Assembly (NCBI GenBank): GCA_003194445.1
Contig: PQXF01000012.1
Coordinates: forward strand, 1 to 44,238
DNA: 44,238 nt
Origin: Candidatus Methanogaster sp.
GTDB lineage: Archaea; Halobacteriota; Methanosarcinia; Methanosarcinales; Methanogasteraceae
Direction of reading: 5' to 3'
Position 1 is the first letter of the stretch. Every line of letters starts with the position of its first letter. The position numbers and the translations under genes are program-made. Below are positions 26,992-35,986 of this stretch, piece after piece. Under the pieces are notes generated by a model. The model was not told the origin of the DNA and searched no databases. It saw only the letters and a list, made by a program, of their open reading frames with translations.

Positions 26992-28430
26992 CGCATCAAG
27001 GTCAGTTTGACGTCCTCGTATCCGCGTCCGACATCTGGTTCGATCACATATACACTCGTCGTCGGCTTCTCGCCATAGAGTATCATTGTGTCATTATATT
27101 TATTGACTCTTATATGGATATCTGAAATGTTCGCAAGCGTTTTTTTGATCTCAGGCGCGATGCTGTGTTTACATATCGCTATCGTCAGGATCTTATTCGC
27201 AGCAGTATACTTCTTATCCGAGAGGATAGTCCTTTTAAGCGCCTGCATGTCGAGCATCGTCTCAAGAATCTCGTAGTCTACGATCTTCACGACATCGCCA
27301 CCTTGCTCTGCCCGCAGTTTCGCAAGCTCCAGATCCAGTATATTGGAGTTGCTTGCGAAGCGTTCCTTGTCATAAGCCACGACGAAATCCTCGGTCACTG
27401 GCTCTTCGGGATTCTCTTCGGTCACGACCCGAAATGAGTTCAATCTATCGCTCAACCCGTACTCGAAGACGTTGTTCTTGACTTCGCTTGGGCCTGCGCC
27501 ACTGACCGAGAGTATGACCGCGCTACCGCCCTGGCTCACAATGTTTGCAGCGGTCAGCATCGGAAGAGTGTAAAAGAAGTTATCGACATTCTCACCGGTT
27601 TCCAGCAGGATATAACTCCCGATCTGGTATCCTCCGAATATCTCGTCCAGATCGCGGTTCCCGGTCGAATAATGTGTCTTGGTATTCGGAATCGGCTCAA
27701 ACGGCAGGTACTCTTCCGGATACATAATCTTAAACGCATTGAAACTCCGGAATCTCCCATTTTTCAGAGTGAATAGATAATTTGGTTGGTTTATAGCGAT
27801 ACCGCGCAGTTTATCGATGGATAGCATCCGCATACGTCTGCCATTGCGATCCATCTGGTGCATCGAGATCACACCGTCTGCGAGATAGTCAATCTCCGTC
27901 TTCTCCATCTTCTCAAGGACGATGACGACCTTGGTATGCGCAGGTTCGATCAGGCATCGGTTGATGAGACCAACAAAAAACTTTTCGCTCACTTTATATT
28001 TATCACACAACCCTTCGATGCTGTCCAGTATGAGCAACGATCTTTCAGGCAGGAACTCATCAACCCGGTCGCATACCCTATCAAATTCGGCTATATCAGT
28101 CCTGTCGGGATCGTCAAGCATCCCGTACATCTCAAAAGCGTCCCTTTCGACACGCAATTCGTTGGAATCTGCCTTTGCAAAAAATTTATCCCAAAATGTG
28201 TCTCTCGATTCGATGACATTAATCTCCTTCTGCCTCTGACGCAGTCGTGGAAAATAACGGTACACTGCATCGGTTGTCAACCTCGTGGTGAGATACATGG
28301 GATTGCAATCCAGGAACGCATCCATCAGTTCAAGTGCCAGGATAGTTTTGCCGCTACCAGGATTTCCCTGTATAATTAGCGAACTGCCCCCTTCATGAGA
28401 CAGAAAATTCTTTATCTCTTCTGGAATCAT
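26988..28430 (-). CDS. GvpD-like RecA/KaiC-type P-loop ATPase
   Basis: The 480-residue protein has a strong Walker A (IQGNPGSGKTILALE, about residues 19-33) and Walker B (ERSLLILDSIEGL). A second RecA-like half runs from about 235 (THYSTGNRDLDEIFGGYQIG). Architecture and length match the archaeal GvpD family, named after the haloarchaeal gas-vesicle regulator. There is no gas-vesicle gene nearby. Many methanogens carry such genes without gas vesicles, so the role is likely regulatory but unknown. It is followed by the zinc-ribbon membrane protein with a 4-bp overlap. Confidence 0.78.
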   Translation of the reverse strand: MIPEEIKNFLSHEGGSSLIIQGNPGSGKTILALELMDAFLDCNPMYLTTRLTTDAVYRYFPRLRQRQKEINVIESRDTFWDKFFAKADSNELRVERDAFEMYGMLDDPDRTDIAEFDRVCDRVDEFLPERSLLILDSIEGLCDKYKVSEKFFVGLINRCLIEPAHTKVVIVLEKMEKTEIDYLADGVISMHQMDRNGRRMRMLSIDKLRGIAINQPNYLFTLKNGRFRSFNAFKIMYPEEYLPFEPIPNTKTHYSTGNRDLDEIFGGYQIGSYILLETGENVDNFFYTLPMLTAANIVSQGGSAVILSVSGAGPSEVKNNVFEYGLSDRLNSFRVVTEENPEEPVTEDFVVAYDKERFASNSNILDLELAKLRAEQGGDVVKIVDYEILETMLDMQALKRTILSDKKYTAANKILTIAICKHSIAPEIKKTLANISDIHIRVNKYNDTMILYGEKPTTSVYVIEPDVGRGYEDVKLTLMR

Positions 28431-28579
28431 GTACTAATATAGGTGTCCTGATTCTTAATAACTTTTTGGATTTCACGGGACTGCCAACCCGGGCTTCGAC
28501 GCTTGCATCGAACACGAACGCTCATGCTTTGGACGAATCGGAACTATCTAAAGATATGGTGATTTCCGCCGATCTACTC

Positions 28580-28675
28580 GATTCGTGTAATTCGTGATAA
28601 AATCAGCACCAAGAGATGGCTGCACCGATGCTGTGCCTTCAAGAATGGTGCTGAATGCCACGAATCACGCGAATC
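28580..28675. repeat. Imperfect inverted repeat (MITE-like or structured RNA)
   Basis: GATTCGTGTAATTCGTG...CAGCACCA (28580-28611) is complementary to TGGTGCTGAATGCCACGAAT... (28646-28675) with few mismatches, leaving a loop of about 34 bases. The outer GATTCGYGTRATTCGTG type sequence is a kind of dispersed repeat seen in several genomes. It lies in the 260-bp gap between the GvpD-like and JAMM genes, which otherwise holds no gene. Confidence 0.55.
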
Positions 28676-28692
28676 CTTAAGACTTCACCGCA

Positions 28693-29088
28693 TCACACGT
28701 CGCCAAAGTCGACATCGAGGACAGAGAGTTTTCTCTGTGTCCCATAGACATCGTAGCACGTCCAGCTATGCTCGTTGTACGGGAAACCGACGATGATGTG
28801 GCAGTTACCGGTCCGTGTAAACAGGGACAGGTCATGATGAGAGGGTCTGGTATTTGGTGTCGGGTGGCTATGCACCGAGCCTGCGACTGAGATCATCGGC
28901 AGCATGTAGATGTGCATGACCGCGCTCACCTCGGATGACTCGGTTCCCGGCAGCACAACCACTTCGGTGATGATCCCATCCTCTGCGCGCAACAGCCCTG
29001 CGAATTCGTTTGGTGCAGTGGATTTACTCACTTCGAGTATGAACTCGAGCGTCTCACGTGCAATTCCCCTGATCTCTTTCGCTCGCAT
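28693..29088 (-). CDS. JAMM/MPN+ domain metalloprotease
   Basis: The 131-residue single-domain protein has the complete JAMM zinc site: Glu in APNEFAGLLR, His-Ser-His in AGSVHSHPTPN, and Ser/Asp in RPSHHDLSLF (HxH then ten residues then D). Archaeal members such as HvJAMM1 remove ubiquitin-like SAMP proteins, so a desampylase-type role is plausible. The start codon lies only 5 bases after the 3' end of the tRNA-Arg gene on the same strand. The mRNA is therefore probably released by tRNA processing and is almost leaderless. Confidence 0.87.
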   Translation of the reverse strand: MRAKEIRGIARETLEFILEVSKSTAPNEFAGLLRAEDGIITEVVVLPGTESSEVSAVMHIYMLPMISVAGSVHSHPTPNTRPSHHDLSLFTRTGNCHIIVGFPYNEHSWTCYDVYGTQRKLSVLDVDFGDV

Positions 29089-29093
29089 CTCTA

Positions 29094-29168
29094 CGGACCC
29101 GCCGGGATTCGAACCCGGGACATCCGGCTTAGAAGGCCGGCGCTATATCCTGGCTAAGCCACAGGCCC
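29094..29168 (-). tRNA. tRNA-Arg (anticodon TCT)
   Basis: The minus strand folds as a cloverleaf of 75 bases. The acceptor arm is GGGCCTG with CGGGTCC. The anticodon stem is CCGGC/GCCGG around CTTCTAA, giving anticodon TCT. The T arm is CCGGG TTCGAAT CCCGG. The discriminator is G, and CCA is not encoded. No intron is seen. Confidence 0.93.
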
Positions 29169-29197
29169 TTGGCTTCGGATATGTATGTGAATCGGTG

Positions 29198-29209
29198 CTG
29201 GTGTTAATA
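29198..29209 (-). promoter_or_regulatory. TATA box for tRNA-Arg (and the JAMM gene)
   Basis: GTTTATTAAC on the minus strand lies about 35 bp upstream of the tRNA 5' end, the correct distance for an archaeal tRNA promoter. It would also drive the JAMM gene. Confidence 0.5.
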
Positions 29210-29253
29210 AACCCTGTCACCCGGCTTTCCACAGGGACTACCAACTCACCCTC

Positions 29254-30195
29254 TCACCTTGATACTTGTACCGGCAGATTTCGAAACGAATCAACAGCTC
29301 GCCCGGACAACGCCTCACTCTTATCAACAGACGTCATCATCGTATCTGCCTGCACGATCTCGATGTCACCGTCGATGCCGATCTCGATATCATCATCGTC
29401 GATTATAAAGACATCAGGAAGATCGCCCAGAAGATCGCGATAACATTCGAGTACGCCTGCCGAGGACACCTCATATCCACACGCATGCATCAGTCTTCCG
29501 GCAGGTCCGCTGACAGGCGCATCGCCGATGATCGGGCTTACCGCAACCACCCTCTTCTCGCGCAGGATCTCGTGCATCCCTGGCATCCCCAGTATCGGGC
29601 CGATGCTTGTTATCGGATTGCTCGGACCGATGATGACTGAATCGTCGCTATCAAGGGCAGAGAGCACCGCATCGGACGGCGCGGCATCGTCGATGCCGTG
29701 GATGTTTACGCCGAGTACGTCAGGATCGCCTCTATATGTGATCCAGTACTCTTGAAAGTGCATCTCGCACTCCGGCGTGGTGATGTGCGTTGCAACCGGG
29801 TGGTCGGTCATCGGAAGAATGTCGGCTCGTATGCCGGATGAGCGTGCCAGTTCCCGGATCGCATCTGTAAGGGTGCTGCCTTTTCGGATCAGGTCCGACC
29901 GCATGATGTGGGTTGCACGATCCTTATCCCCGATCTGCATGATCTCAGGGTGCCCGGCTCGTTTCAGCGAATCGTTGGTTGTGAATGTGTCGTCGCGGAT
30001 GCCCCACCATTTTTCGGCATCGATTGTGTCTGCAAACAGGTACAGAACCGTGTCGATGTCAGGGCAGACGAGATTTCCAGAGACCCACGTATCCTCTGCC
30101 GTGTTCACGATCACTGTAATATCCTCTTCCGGGAGGATCCTTCTCATCCCTGCAAGGAGTTTCGGTGTTCCGGTTCCGCCTGATAGTATGATCAT
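29254..30195 (-). CDS. cofD: 2-phospho-L-lactate transferase (coenzyme F420 biosynthesis)
   Basis: The 313-residue enzyme joins the lactyl phosphate part to FO to make F420-0. Family motifs are LSGGTGTPKLLAGM at the N-terminus, VIVNTAEDTWVSGNLVCPD, WWGIRDDTF, GPSNPITSIGPIL and VAVSPIIGDAPVSGPAGR. F420 is the hydride carrier of methanogens and related anaerobes, which supports the lineage call. It is upstream of the tRNA on the same strand. Confidence 0.95.
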   Translation of the reverse strand: MIILSGGTGTPKLLAGMRRILPEEDITVIVNTAEDTWVSGNLVCPDIDTVLYLFADTIDAEKWWGIRDDTFTTNDSLKRAGHPEIMQIGDKDRATHIMRSDLIRKGSTLTDAIRELARSSGIRADILPMTDHPVATHITTPECEMHFQEYWITYRGDPDVLGVNIHGIDDAAPSDAVLSALDSDDSVIIGPSNPITSIGPILGMPGMHEILREKRVVAVSPIIGDAPVSGPAGRLMHACGYEVSSAGVLECYRDLLGDLPDVFIIDDDDIEIGIDGDIEIVQADTMMTSVDKSEALSGRAVDSFRNLPVQVSR

Positions 30196-30269
30196 TCTGG
30201 TTATCCGGTTGGCTGGATCTGGTGATATGGTTTTCGGGGGCGGGGTTTGGCGACTTCAGTAAAATATCC

Positions 30270-30573
30270 GTAACTACTCACGTTTTAGAAGTCAGTAGAC
30301 TTTCATGTCATTTTAAGTTGAATCCTCACCAGTAGTTCCGGATGCCCCTACTTCTGAATAATAAAAATTTATGAAAAACAGTTTCGAATAACTACAAATT
30401 ACTTTTACTTTTCAATCTAATGATATTTTGATAAGGTTCATCGTATTTCTGATTATTTCTCCAAAAAAAACTGTTCTTGGATCGTTTTCACATAACAATC
30501 CCCCTTCGGAATTTGATCCGCTCTCATAACGTTAGATTCAAAACACAACAACTTCCAAAGGGTGAGTAGGTAC
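30270..30573. repeat. AT-rich non-coding segment with terminal inverted repeats (possible MITE)
   Basis: GTAACTACTCACG at 30270-30282 and GGTGAGTAGGTAC at 30561-30573 are inverted copies (11 of 13 match). The 280 bp between them are much richer in A+T than the neighbours and hold no gene. The whole gap between cofD and thiI (30196-30665) has no convincing ORF. Confidence 0.4.
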
Positions 30574-30665
30574 TTTTTCACTACATCTTTGAAAGTCAAG
30601 TCAAAGACTCCCCACGATACTGAACATGTACAAAGCGCAGACAGAACACCACAGAAACAAGCGTT

Positions 30666-31841
30666 TCACTGGAGCAGTTCTGAAACGCTCGAACCAGCGA
30701 CTGCATCAGATACTATGCATGCGACATCGAGCCGCGCTTCATTCTCACCCACCCTCGCTACCGCCACCGCTGTCATCGGGCGATCCGGCACGGCAGCGCA
30801 CTCGGTTGCTGGCTTCTCCGTCCGAAACGTACCTATCCGGGTTGCACGGTCGATGATCTCTCTCTTATCCATCCCGATGAGCGGATGGTAGATCGGCATC
30901 CCGAGCCCGTGCATCTCTGCGAGCATATTCTGTGAGGTCTGGGATGCGACCTGTCCGAGCGATGATCCTGTGACGATGCCGCAGGCGCCCTCCTTCTCTG
31001 CGACCAGAGTCGCGATCCGGTACATCATCCGCTTGCAGATCACGCAGGTGATGCGCGGCTCGCAGCGGCTCGCAATCTCGCGAAGGACTGCTCCATAAGG
31101 AACCCTGTACGCGGTCATATCGGAATAGCTCCACTCGAAAAGCATGTTTATGCTCTGTTCAGCTAGTTCTCTGCTCTTTGGGTCTGTAAACTCCTCGAGA
31201 TCGAAGTAGAGCGGAATAACCTCGGCTCCCCGCCTCATCAGCATCCACGCGGCAACCGGCGAATCGATTCCTCCGGATACCAGCGCAATCATCTTCCCTT
31301 GTGTGCCGTATGGAAGCCCGCCGACTCCGGAAGCGATATTCGTGTAGATATAGGCATGTTCCTGCCGCATATCCACAAATATCTCCCGGTCAGGGTGTGT
31401 GAGATCAACCTTTGCCGAGGTACGTCCCACGACCGAATCCCCACATGCGATTGCAAGATCGATCGATGTGAAATCATGGATCCCGGATCTTGATGCACGG
31501 ATCGCAAAGGACTCGCCATCCTTGATCAGGTCTTTTCCGATCTCTGCCGCGATCTCTGCCGCGCTTATAAGCGTTGCACTGGTTGTGATCGCAGGACTTG
31601 CCGATGCCGTACCAAAGACGCGGGAGATCACATCTGCGGCACCCTGATCGCTTGTATGTACAAAGATCCTGCCCCATTCCCGCGTGACCCTTGAATATTC
31701 TATGTCGCGCCTCGATAGCGCTATTTTAATCCTGCTGATCAACACATCCTCAAAACGCCGCCGAACCTGCGGGCTTTTAAGTGCGATCTCATCGTACCTG
31801 ACGATGACCGCGTCACAAGTATTATTGCTCACGATAACCAA
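30666..31841 (-). CDS. thiI: tRNA 4-thiouridine / thiamine sulfur transferase ThiI
   Basis: The 391-residue protein has an N-terminal ferredoxin-like and THUMP region (about 1-165) for RNA binding. A PP-loop ATPase follows with the motif LVSGGIDSPVAAWMLMRRG. The conserved CVICKRMMYR and GSSLGQVASQT blocks are present. There is no C-terminal rhodanese domain, as is normal for archaea. It makes 4-thiouridine in tRNA and may supply sulfur for thiamine. The start overlaps the 3' end of the site-2 protease gene by 20 bp. Confidence 0.93.
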   Translation of the reverse strand: MVIVSNNTCDAVIVRYDEIALKSPQVRRRFEDVLISRIKIALSRRDIEYSRVTREWGRIFVHTSDQGAADVISRVFGTASASPAITTSATLISAAEIAAEIGKDLIKDGESFAIRASRSGIHDFTSIDLAIACGDSVVGRTSAKVDLTHPDREIFVDMRQEHAYIYTNIASGVGGLPYGTQGKMIALVSGGIDSPVAAWMLMRRGAEVIPLYFDLEEFTDPKSRELAEQSINMLFEWSYSDMTAYRVPYGAVLREIASRCEPRITCVICKRMMYRIATLVAEKEGACGIVTGSSLGQVASQTSQNMLAEMHGLGMPIYHPLIGMDKREIIDRATRIGTFRTEKPATECAAVPDRPMTAVAVARVGENEARLDVACIVSDAVAGSSVSELLQ

Positions 31842-32934
31842 GCACCTCGATCGATCTTGTAAGATCGGTTCTGGACACTATGCCTGTGATTGACTCATTG
31901 TCCTGCACCAGCAGCTGCCCGACGTTTTCTGTGGACATCATCTTGAGCGCATCCAAGGCATCGGCATCCTCCGGGATGAAGCTAACTTTCTTCGCCATTA
32001 CCTCCCTCACCAGCACGTTGCCATGCTCGCTCATCGGAACGCCCCTGATATCGGTAAACGTCACGATTCCAACTATCTTTCCGGTAAATTGATCGACGAC
32101 CGGGTATCCAAGATGTTTCTTCTCAAACATCAACCTGAGAAGTTCTGAGATGGACCGGTTGTCCTGCACATACGCGATCTCGCGGGTCATGAGGTCTCTT
32201 ACCTTAATGCCTTCGAGTGTCACCGACATCTCTGTGTACTTCTCTTCCTCTGATGCCCCGATATAGATGAAGAAAGCGATCAGGATGAGCCAGGGGGAGG
32301 CAAACAACAACCCGAATACGCCCATCGCGATAGCAAACATCTTCCCGATATACACTGCTTTTCTCGTTGCCAGAAGATATGATATCCTTCCTGCGTACCA
32401 TGCCCGGAGAACACGCCCCCCATCCATCGGGAACGCCGGGATCAGGTTGAAAACAAATAATGCAATGTTAATATACGCAATCGACCCTAAAAAACGGGAA
32501 ATATACGAAATCGTGGGGATCTGCACTATGTTATGGCTACCAAGTCCGAGATACGCCAGATAACATAAGACCCCTATTGTGAGTGATACCAGAGGACCTG
32601 CTATTGAGATCCGCATCTCTGCATGCGGATCGCGCGGGACCTCATCCATCGCTGCGATGCCGCCGAGAAGGATCAGCGTAATGCTACGAATCTTGATCCC
32701 ATATCTCATCGCGACCCATGAGTGTCCGAGTTCGTGCAGCAGCACGCAGGAGAATAAGAGGATGGTCAGGGTCAGCGCGAGTGCATACCGGAGCGGAGCA
32801 GACGCAACATCCGCAAATCCGAATTCGGTATCTATTGAGAAGACGTATGGAAATAGTACGAGAACCAGCAAGAAAGAGATATGAATCTTGATCGGTATCC
32901 CCATGACCTTCCCAATCTGTATTGATGTTTTCAT
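31822..32934 (-). CDS. Site-2 protease family membrane metalloprotease with CBS pair
   Basis: The 370-residue M50 protease has the zinc motif HELGH (LLHELGHSWVAM, about residue 67) and the second motif FPMDGGRVLRAWY (about 170) in a multi-helix membrane domain. Two CBS domains follow from about residue 245 (VRDLMTREIAYV and VREVMAKKVSFIPEDADA), which usually sense adenine nucleotides. It cleaves membrane proteins within the bilayer; the substrate is unknown. It is the first gene of an operon with thiI. Confidence 0.92.
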   Translation of the reverse strand: MKTSIQIGKVMGIPIKIHISFLLVLVLFPYVFSIDTEFGFADVASAPLRYALALTLTILLFSCVLLHELGHSWVAMRYGIKIRSITLILLGGIAAMDEVPRDPHAEMRISIAGPLVSLTIGVLCYLAYLGLGSHNIVQIPTISYISRFLGSIAYINIALFVFNLIPAFPMDGGRVLRAWYAGRISYLLATRKAVYIGKMFAIAMGVFGLLFASPWLILIAFFIYIGASEEEKYTEMSVTLEGIKVRDLMTREIAYVQDNRSISELLRLMFEKKHLGYPVVDQFTGKIVGIVTFTDIRGVPMSEHGNVLVREVMAKKVSFIPEDADALDALKMMSTENVGQLLVQDNESITGIVSRTDLTRSIEVLGYREQ

Positions 32935-32974
32935 GATTGCTCCAGCGTTTTTGTTCTATTTGTCCGTATCACAC

Positions 32975-32995
32975 AAAAGTATATATCCTTTTAGT
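32975..32995. promoter_or_regulatory. Near-symmetric TATA region between two divergent genes
   Basis: CAAAAGTATATATCCTTTTAG reads almost the same on both strands. On the plus strand it lies about 45 bp before the PRC-barrel gene, and on the minus strand about 45 bp before the protease gene. It could act as a shared two-way promoter. Confidence 0.45.
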
Positions 32996-33035
32996 TCATT
33001 CTATCTCATACCATAACACTGTATGGAGGGATTGA

Positions 33036-33293
33036 ATGCACGCAGAAATGACATCACTATTCGGGCTCAACGTATATACTGACAAAGGATTGTATGTAGG
33101 AAATGTGAACGATGTTGTAATCGAGACGGCTGATAGGTTGGTAACAGGTCTTGCGCTTACCAAAGTCAATCAAGAAATGTTCAATGTGAGCCGGGAGGGG
33201 GTTATCCTGCCGTACCGGTGGGTGCTTGCGATTGGCGACATCGTCCTTGTGAAACAGGTCAATCAACTGGCAAAGAAGGATGAGCGTGAGTGA
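33036..33293 (+). CDS. PRC-barrel domain protein
   Basis: The 85-residue protein is a single PRC-barrel (FGLNVYTDKGLYVGNVNDVV, then EGVILPYRWVLAIGDIVLV). Small proteins of this kind occur in most methanogens and may bind RNA or other proteins; the role is not known. A GGAGG ribosome site precedes the ATG. It overlaps the thg1 gene by 14 bp, so the two are one operon. Confidence 0.85.
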   Translation: MHAEMTSLFGLNVYTDKGLYVGNVNDVVIETADRLVTGLALTKVNQEMFNVSREGVILPYRWVLAIGDIVLVKQVNQLAKKDERE

Positions 33294-34023
33294 TTTCAGG
33301 GATCACGAGATATATGCTGACCTGAGAGTAACTCCGCCGGTCATCATCAGGGTAGATGGCAGGAGCTTTAAGAATCTCCTGCAAAGACACGGGTTTGAGA
33401 AGCCGTTTGATCGCCGTTTCGCATCCGCGATGGCAGGCGCAACAGAATTATTATTCCAACAAAGCGGGCTATATCCTGTAGTTGCGTACACCTTTTCAGA
33501 CGAGGTTAACATCCTTTTCAGAGATGCATTGCCGTTTGATGGCAGGATCGAGAAACTCGTCTCGGTCGTGCCGAGTTCCATATCAAGCGCGCTTACCCGG
33601 TCTCTCAAGATAGCCCCGATCGCATTCGATGGGAGGGTGATACCGTTGCATCATGAGCAGATCATCGAATATCTGGTCTGGCGGCAGGCAGAAGCATGGC
33701 GGAATTGCATCAATGGTTACGGGCATTACACGCTTTGCTCGGATGGCTTATCAGGAGAGGATGCCGCATCGAGGATGCTTGGCTTGCGAGCATCCGATAT
33801 CCACGAACTGTGCTTCCAGCACGGGATCAACCTTGGTAAGGTGCCTCTCTGGCAGAGGCGGGGGGTTCTGGTGTACTGGGAGGAATATACGAAGCCCGGT
33901 TATGATCCGGTGCGCGATATCGAGGTGGTCGTGAACCGGAAGAGAATTACGCAGAACTGGGACCTGCCGATCTTTGCGTCTGATGAGGGGGGCGTGATGG
34001 TGCGGGAGTTGGTTGGGGTGTAG
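33280..34023 (+). CDS. thg1: tRNA(His) guanylyltransferase (archaeal Thg1)
   Basis: The 247-residue 3'-5' polymerase family enzyme adds or repairs G at the 5' end of tRNA-His. Catalytic metal residues are in VIIRVDGRSFKNL (first Asp) and AYTFSDEVNILF (second Asp). RQAEAWRNCINGYGHYTL and NLGKVPLWQRRGVLVYW are family blocks. Some Methanosarcina versions have an amber (pyrrolysine) codon; this one does not. It follows the PRC-barrel gene and is the last conserved gene before an AT-rich insertion. Confidence 0.92.
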   Translation: MSVSDFRDHEIYADLRVTPPVIIRVDGRSFKNLLQRHGFEKPFDRRFASAMAGATELLFQQSGLYPVVAYTFSDEVNILFRDALPFDGRIEKLVSVVPSSISSALTRSLKIAPIAFDGRVIPLHHEQIIEYLVWRQAEAWRNCINGYGHYTLCSDGLSGEDAASRMLGLRASDIHELCFQHGINLGKVPLWQRRGVLVYWEEYTKPGYDPVRDIEVVVNRKRITQNWDLPIFASDEGGVMVRELVGV

Positions 34024-34123
34024 GAATGTCGAAGCAGTATATATTTAGTTATACGTCATCAACAATAAGTACACACAACAAAAATGATGAATCACATAAA
34101 TAATACTATATGAATAAGAATAA

Positions 34124-35435
34124 ATGGGTAATGGGAAAATGCTGATAAAAAAGATCAAAGTTTCCAATTTCAAAAGTTTTGGGGAATTGGATATAGAACT
34201 TGGGAGATTTAATGTTCTGATAGGAGCAAACGCTTCGGGGAAATCCAACTTTGTATACCTTCTCAAATTTCTTAACGACGTAGTAAAGAGCGGTTTGGAC
34301 AATGCAATCTCTATGCAAGGAGGGGTAGACTACATCAGGAACATAAATATAGGTGCTTCTGAAAATCTTTCATTGGAGTTGCACATTGATTCCACAGATA
34401 GACCTTTAAAAACTTTCAGATTCAAGAAAGAAGGTGATAAAAAACCTACTGACATCTATGTTAATAAATTGGAATATAAATTTAGTATCAAATTTCACAA
34501 GACAACGAAAGGATATAAAATTAATGAAGAGCGATTGATAGCCAAATGTGACTTTATAGAAGTAAAAAAGAGAACAGAGAAAATAGATGGGGAGAAAAAA
34601 ATAGGAGAAGGGGAAATTACTTTGATTAGAGATAATGGCAGAATTAAGTATGAGCTAAAGCCAAAAGATATGTCAATAAAAACGGCAGACACTATCCCAC
34701 CATTTTTTTCTAAAAAAGGAATTTTTCAAGAAAAAATATCGGCTAAAGGATTATTTGTTGAAATCCCGATGTTTTTACTACCTCTATCTATTGAAATAAA
34801 CGATCTTTTCAGGACTATTTCAATATACGATCTTGATCCAAAGCTACCAAAAAAAGCTACTCCGATTACCGGAAAGACCGAACTTGAGCCGGATGGAAGT
34901 AATTTAGCAATCGTTCTCAAAAATATTTTAGATGATAAAAAAAAAAGTGGAAAGAATTTCCAGTCTGGTAAAAGACTTCTTACCATTTATAGGGGCACTA
35001 ACTGTGGAAAGATTGGCAGATAGATCTTTACTTGCCAGTTTAAAGGAAGTTTACTCCGAAAAGACATTCTTACCCGCCTCATTGATGTCTGACGGAACAA
35101 TAAACATAACTGCTCTGATTATTATTCTCTACTTTGAGAGAAAACCCTTGATCATAATCGAAGAACCTGAAAGAACCATCCATCCGCATCTCATCTCCAA
35201 AATAGTGGATATGATGAAAGATGTTTCAGAACGATTTGAAAAGCAGATCATAGTCACCACACACAATCCTGAGATGGTAAAATATGCAGGGCTAGAGAAT
35301 ATACTACTTGTTAATCGTAATGGTGAAGGGTTCTCTCAGATATCGCGGCCGTTTGAGAAAGAAGAAGTAAAAATTTTCCTCGAAAATGAGATGGGTATCG
35401 AGGAGCTTTATGTGCAGAATCTATTAGAGTGGTAG
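34124..35435 (+). CDS. SMC/RecF-like AAA ATPase, split by a one-base shift at an A10 run
   Basis: Two frames make one protein. 34124-35023 has the opening MLIKKIKVSNFKSFGELDIE and Walker A IGANASGKSNF. 34932-35435 has Walker B PLIIIEEPERTIHPHL and the His switch VTTHNPEMV. The shift is at A10 (34937-34946); with nine As the frames join as DDKKKVERISSL, giving about 436 residues. Sequence error, a frameshift mutation or transcription slippage are possible. It is followed 2 bp later by a Toprim-like gene. ATPase plus Toprim-like pairs (OLD, PARIS, RloA/B and similar) act in phage defence. Both genes are AT-rich compared with thg1 and glyS around them. Confidence 0.8.
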
Positions 35436-35437
35436 CT

Positions 35438-35977
35438 ATGGCTTATAAGTTGCTATTTATCCTTATCGAAGGCGACGATGATGAACGCTTCTTCGAGAGT
35501 GTCGTGAAGCCGTTCCTTCAAGAAAGATATTCCGCGATAAAGTTTTGGCAATACGCAAAGGAAAACGAGAAGAGGAAAGTAAATATTGTTAAATCAATTA
35601 ATTCAATGAAAGCAGATTATCTATATGTTGGGGACATTGATGATGTTCCTTGCGTAACTTCCAAAAAAGAAAGAATAATAGATGATTTCGATGAAAACGT
35701 AACAAAAGACAAGATAATCATCGTAATCAAAGAGATAGAGAGCTGGTATCTTGCTGGACTGGATGAGATGGCATCCAAAAAGTTAGGCATCCGCAAAAAG
35801 ATTAAAACTACAGATAACGTCGTCAAAGAACAGTTCAATCAATCAATTCCAAAAAAGATGCCACGATCGGTATTCATGCGAAAAATTCTGGAAAACTATG
35901 ATGTGAAAGTAGCAGAAGGAAAGAACAGATCATTTGAGTATTTCTTAAATAACTGGATGATAGACTCGAAACATTAG
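35438..35977 (+). CDS. Toprim-like partner of the AAA ATPase (DUF4276/DUF4435-type)
   Basis: About 179 residues from the ATG at 35438; a GTG at 35429 is also possible but overlaps the ATPase end. The Toprim-like pattern is a Glu motif (LFILIEGDDDERFFESV) followed by a DxD-type motif (ADYLYVGDIDDVP), with a later IVIKEIESWYLAGLD. These match the metal-binding acidic residues of OLD-type nuclease domains, though the family assignment is by eye. It is coupled to the ATPase gene and ends 9 bp before glyS. Confidence 0.65.
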   Translation: MAYKLLFILIEGDDDERFFESVVKPFLQERYSAIKFWQYAKENEKRKVNIVKSINSMKADYLYVGDIDDVPCVTSKKERIIDDFDENVTKDKIIIVIKEIESWYLAGLDEMASKKLGIRKKIKTTDNVVKEQFNQSIPKKMPRSVFMRKILENYDVKVAEGKNRSFEYFLNNWMIDSKH

Positions 35978-35986
35978 CTGATAACC

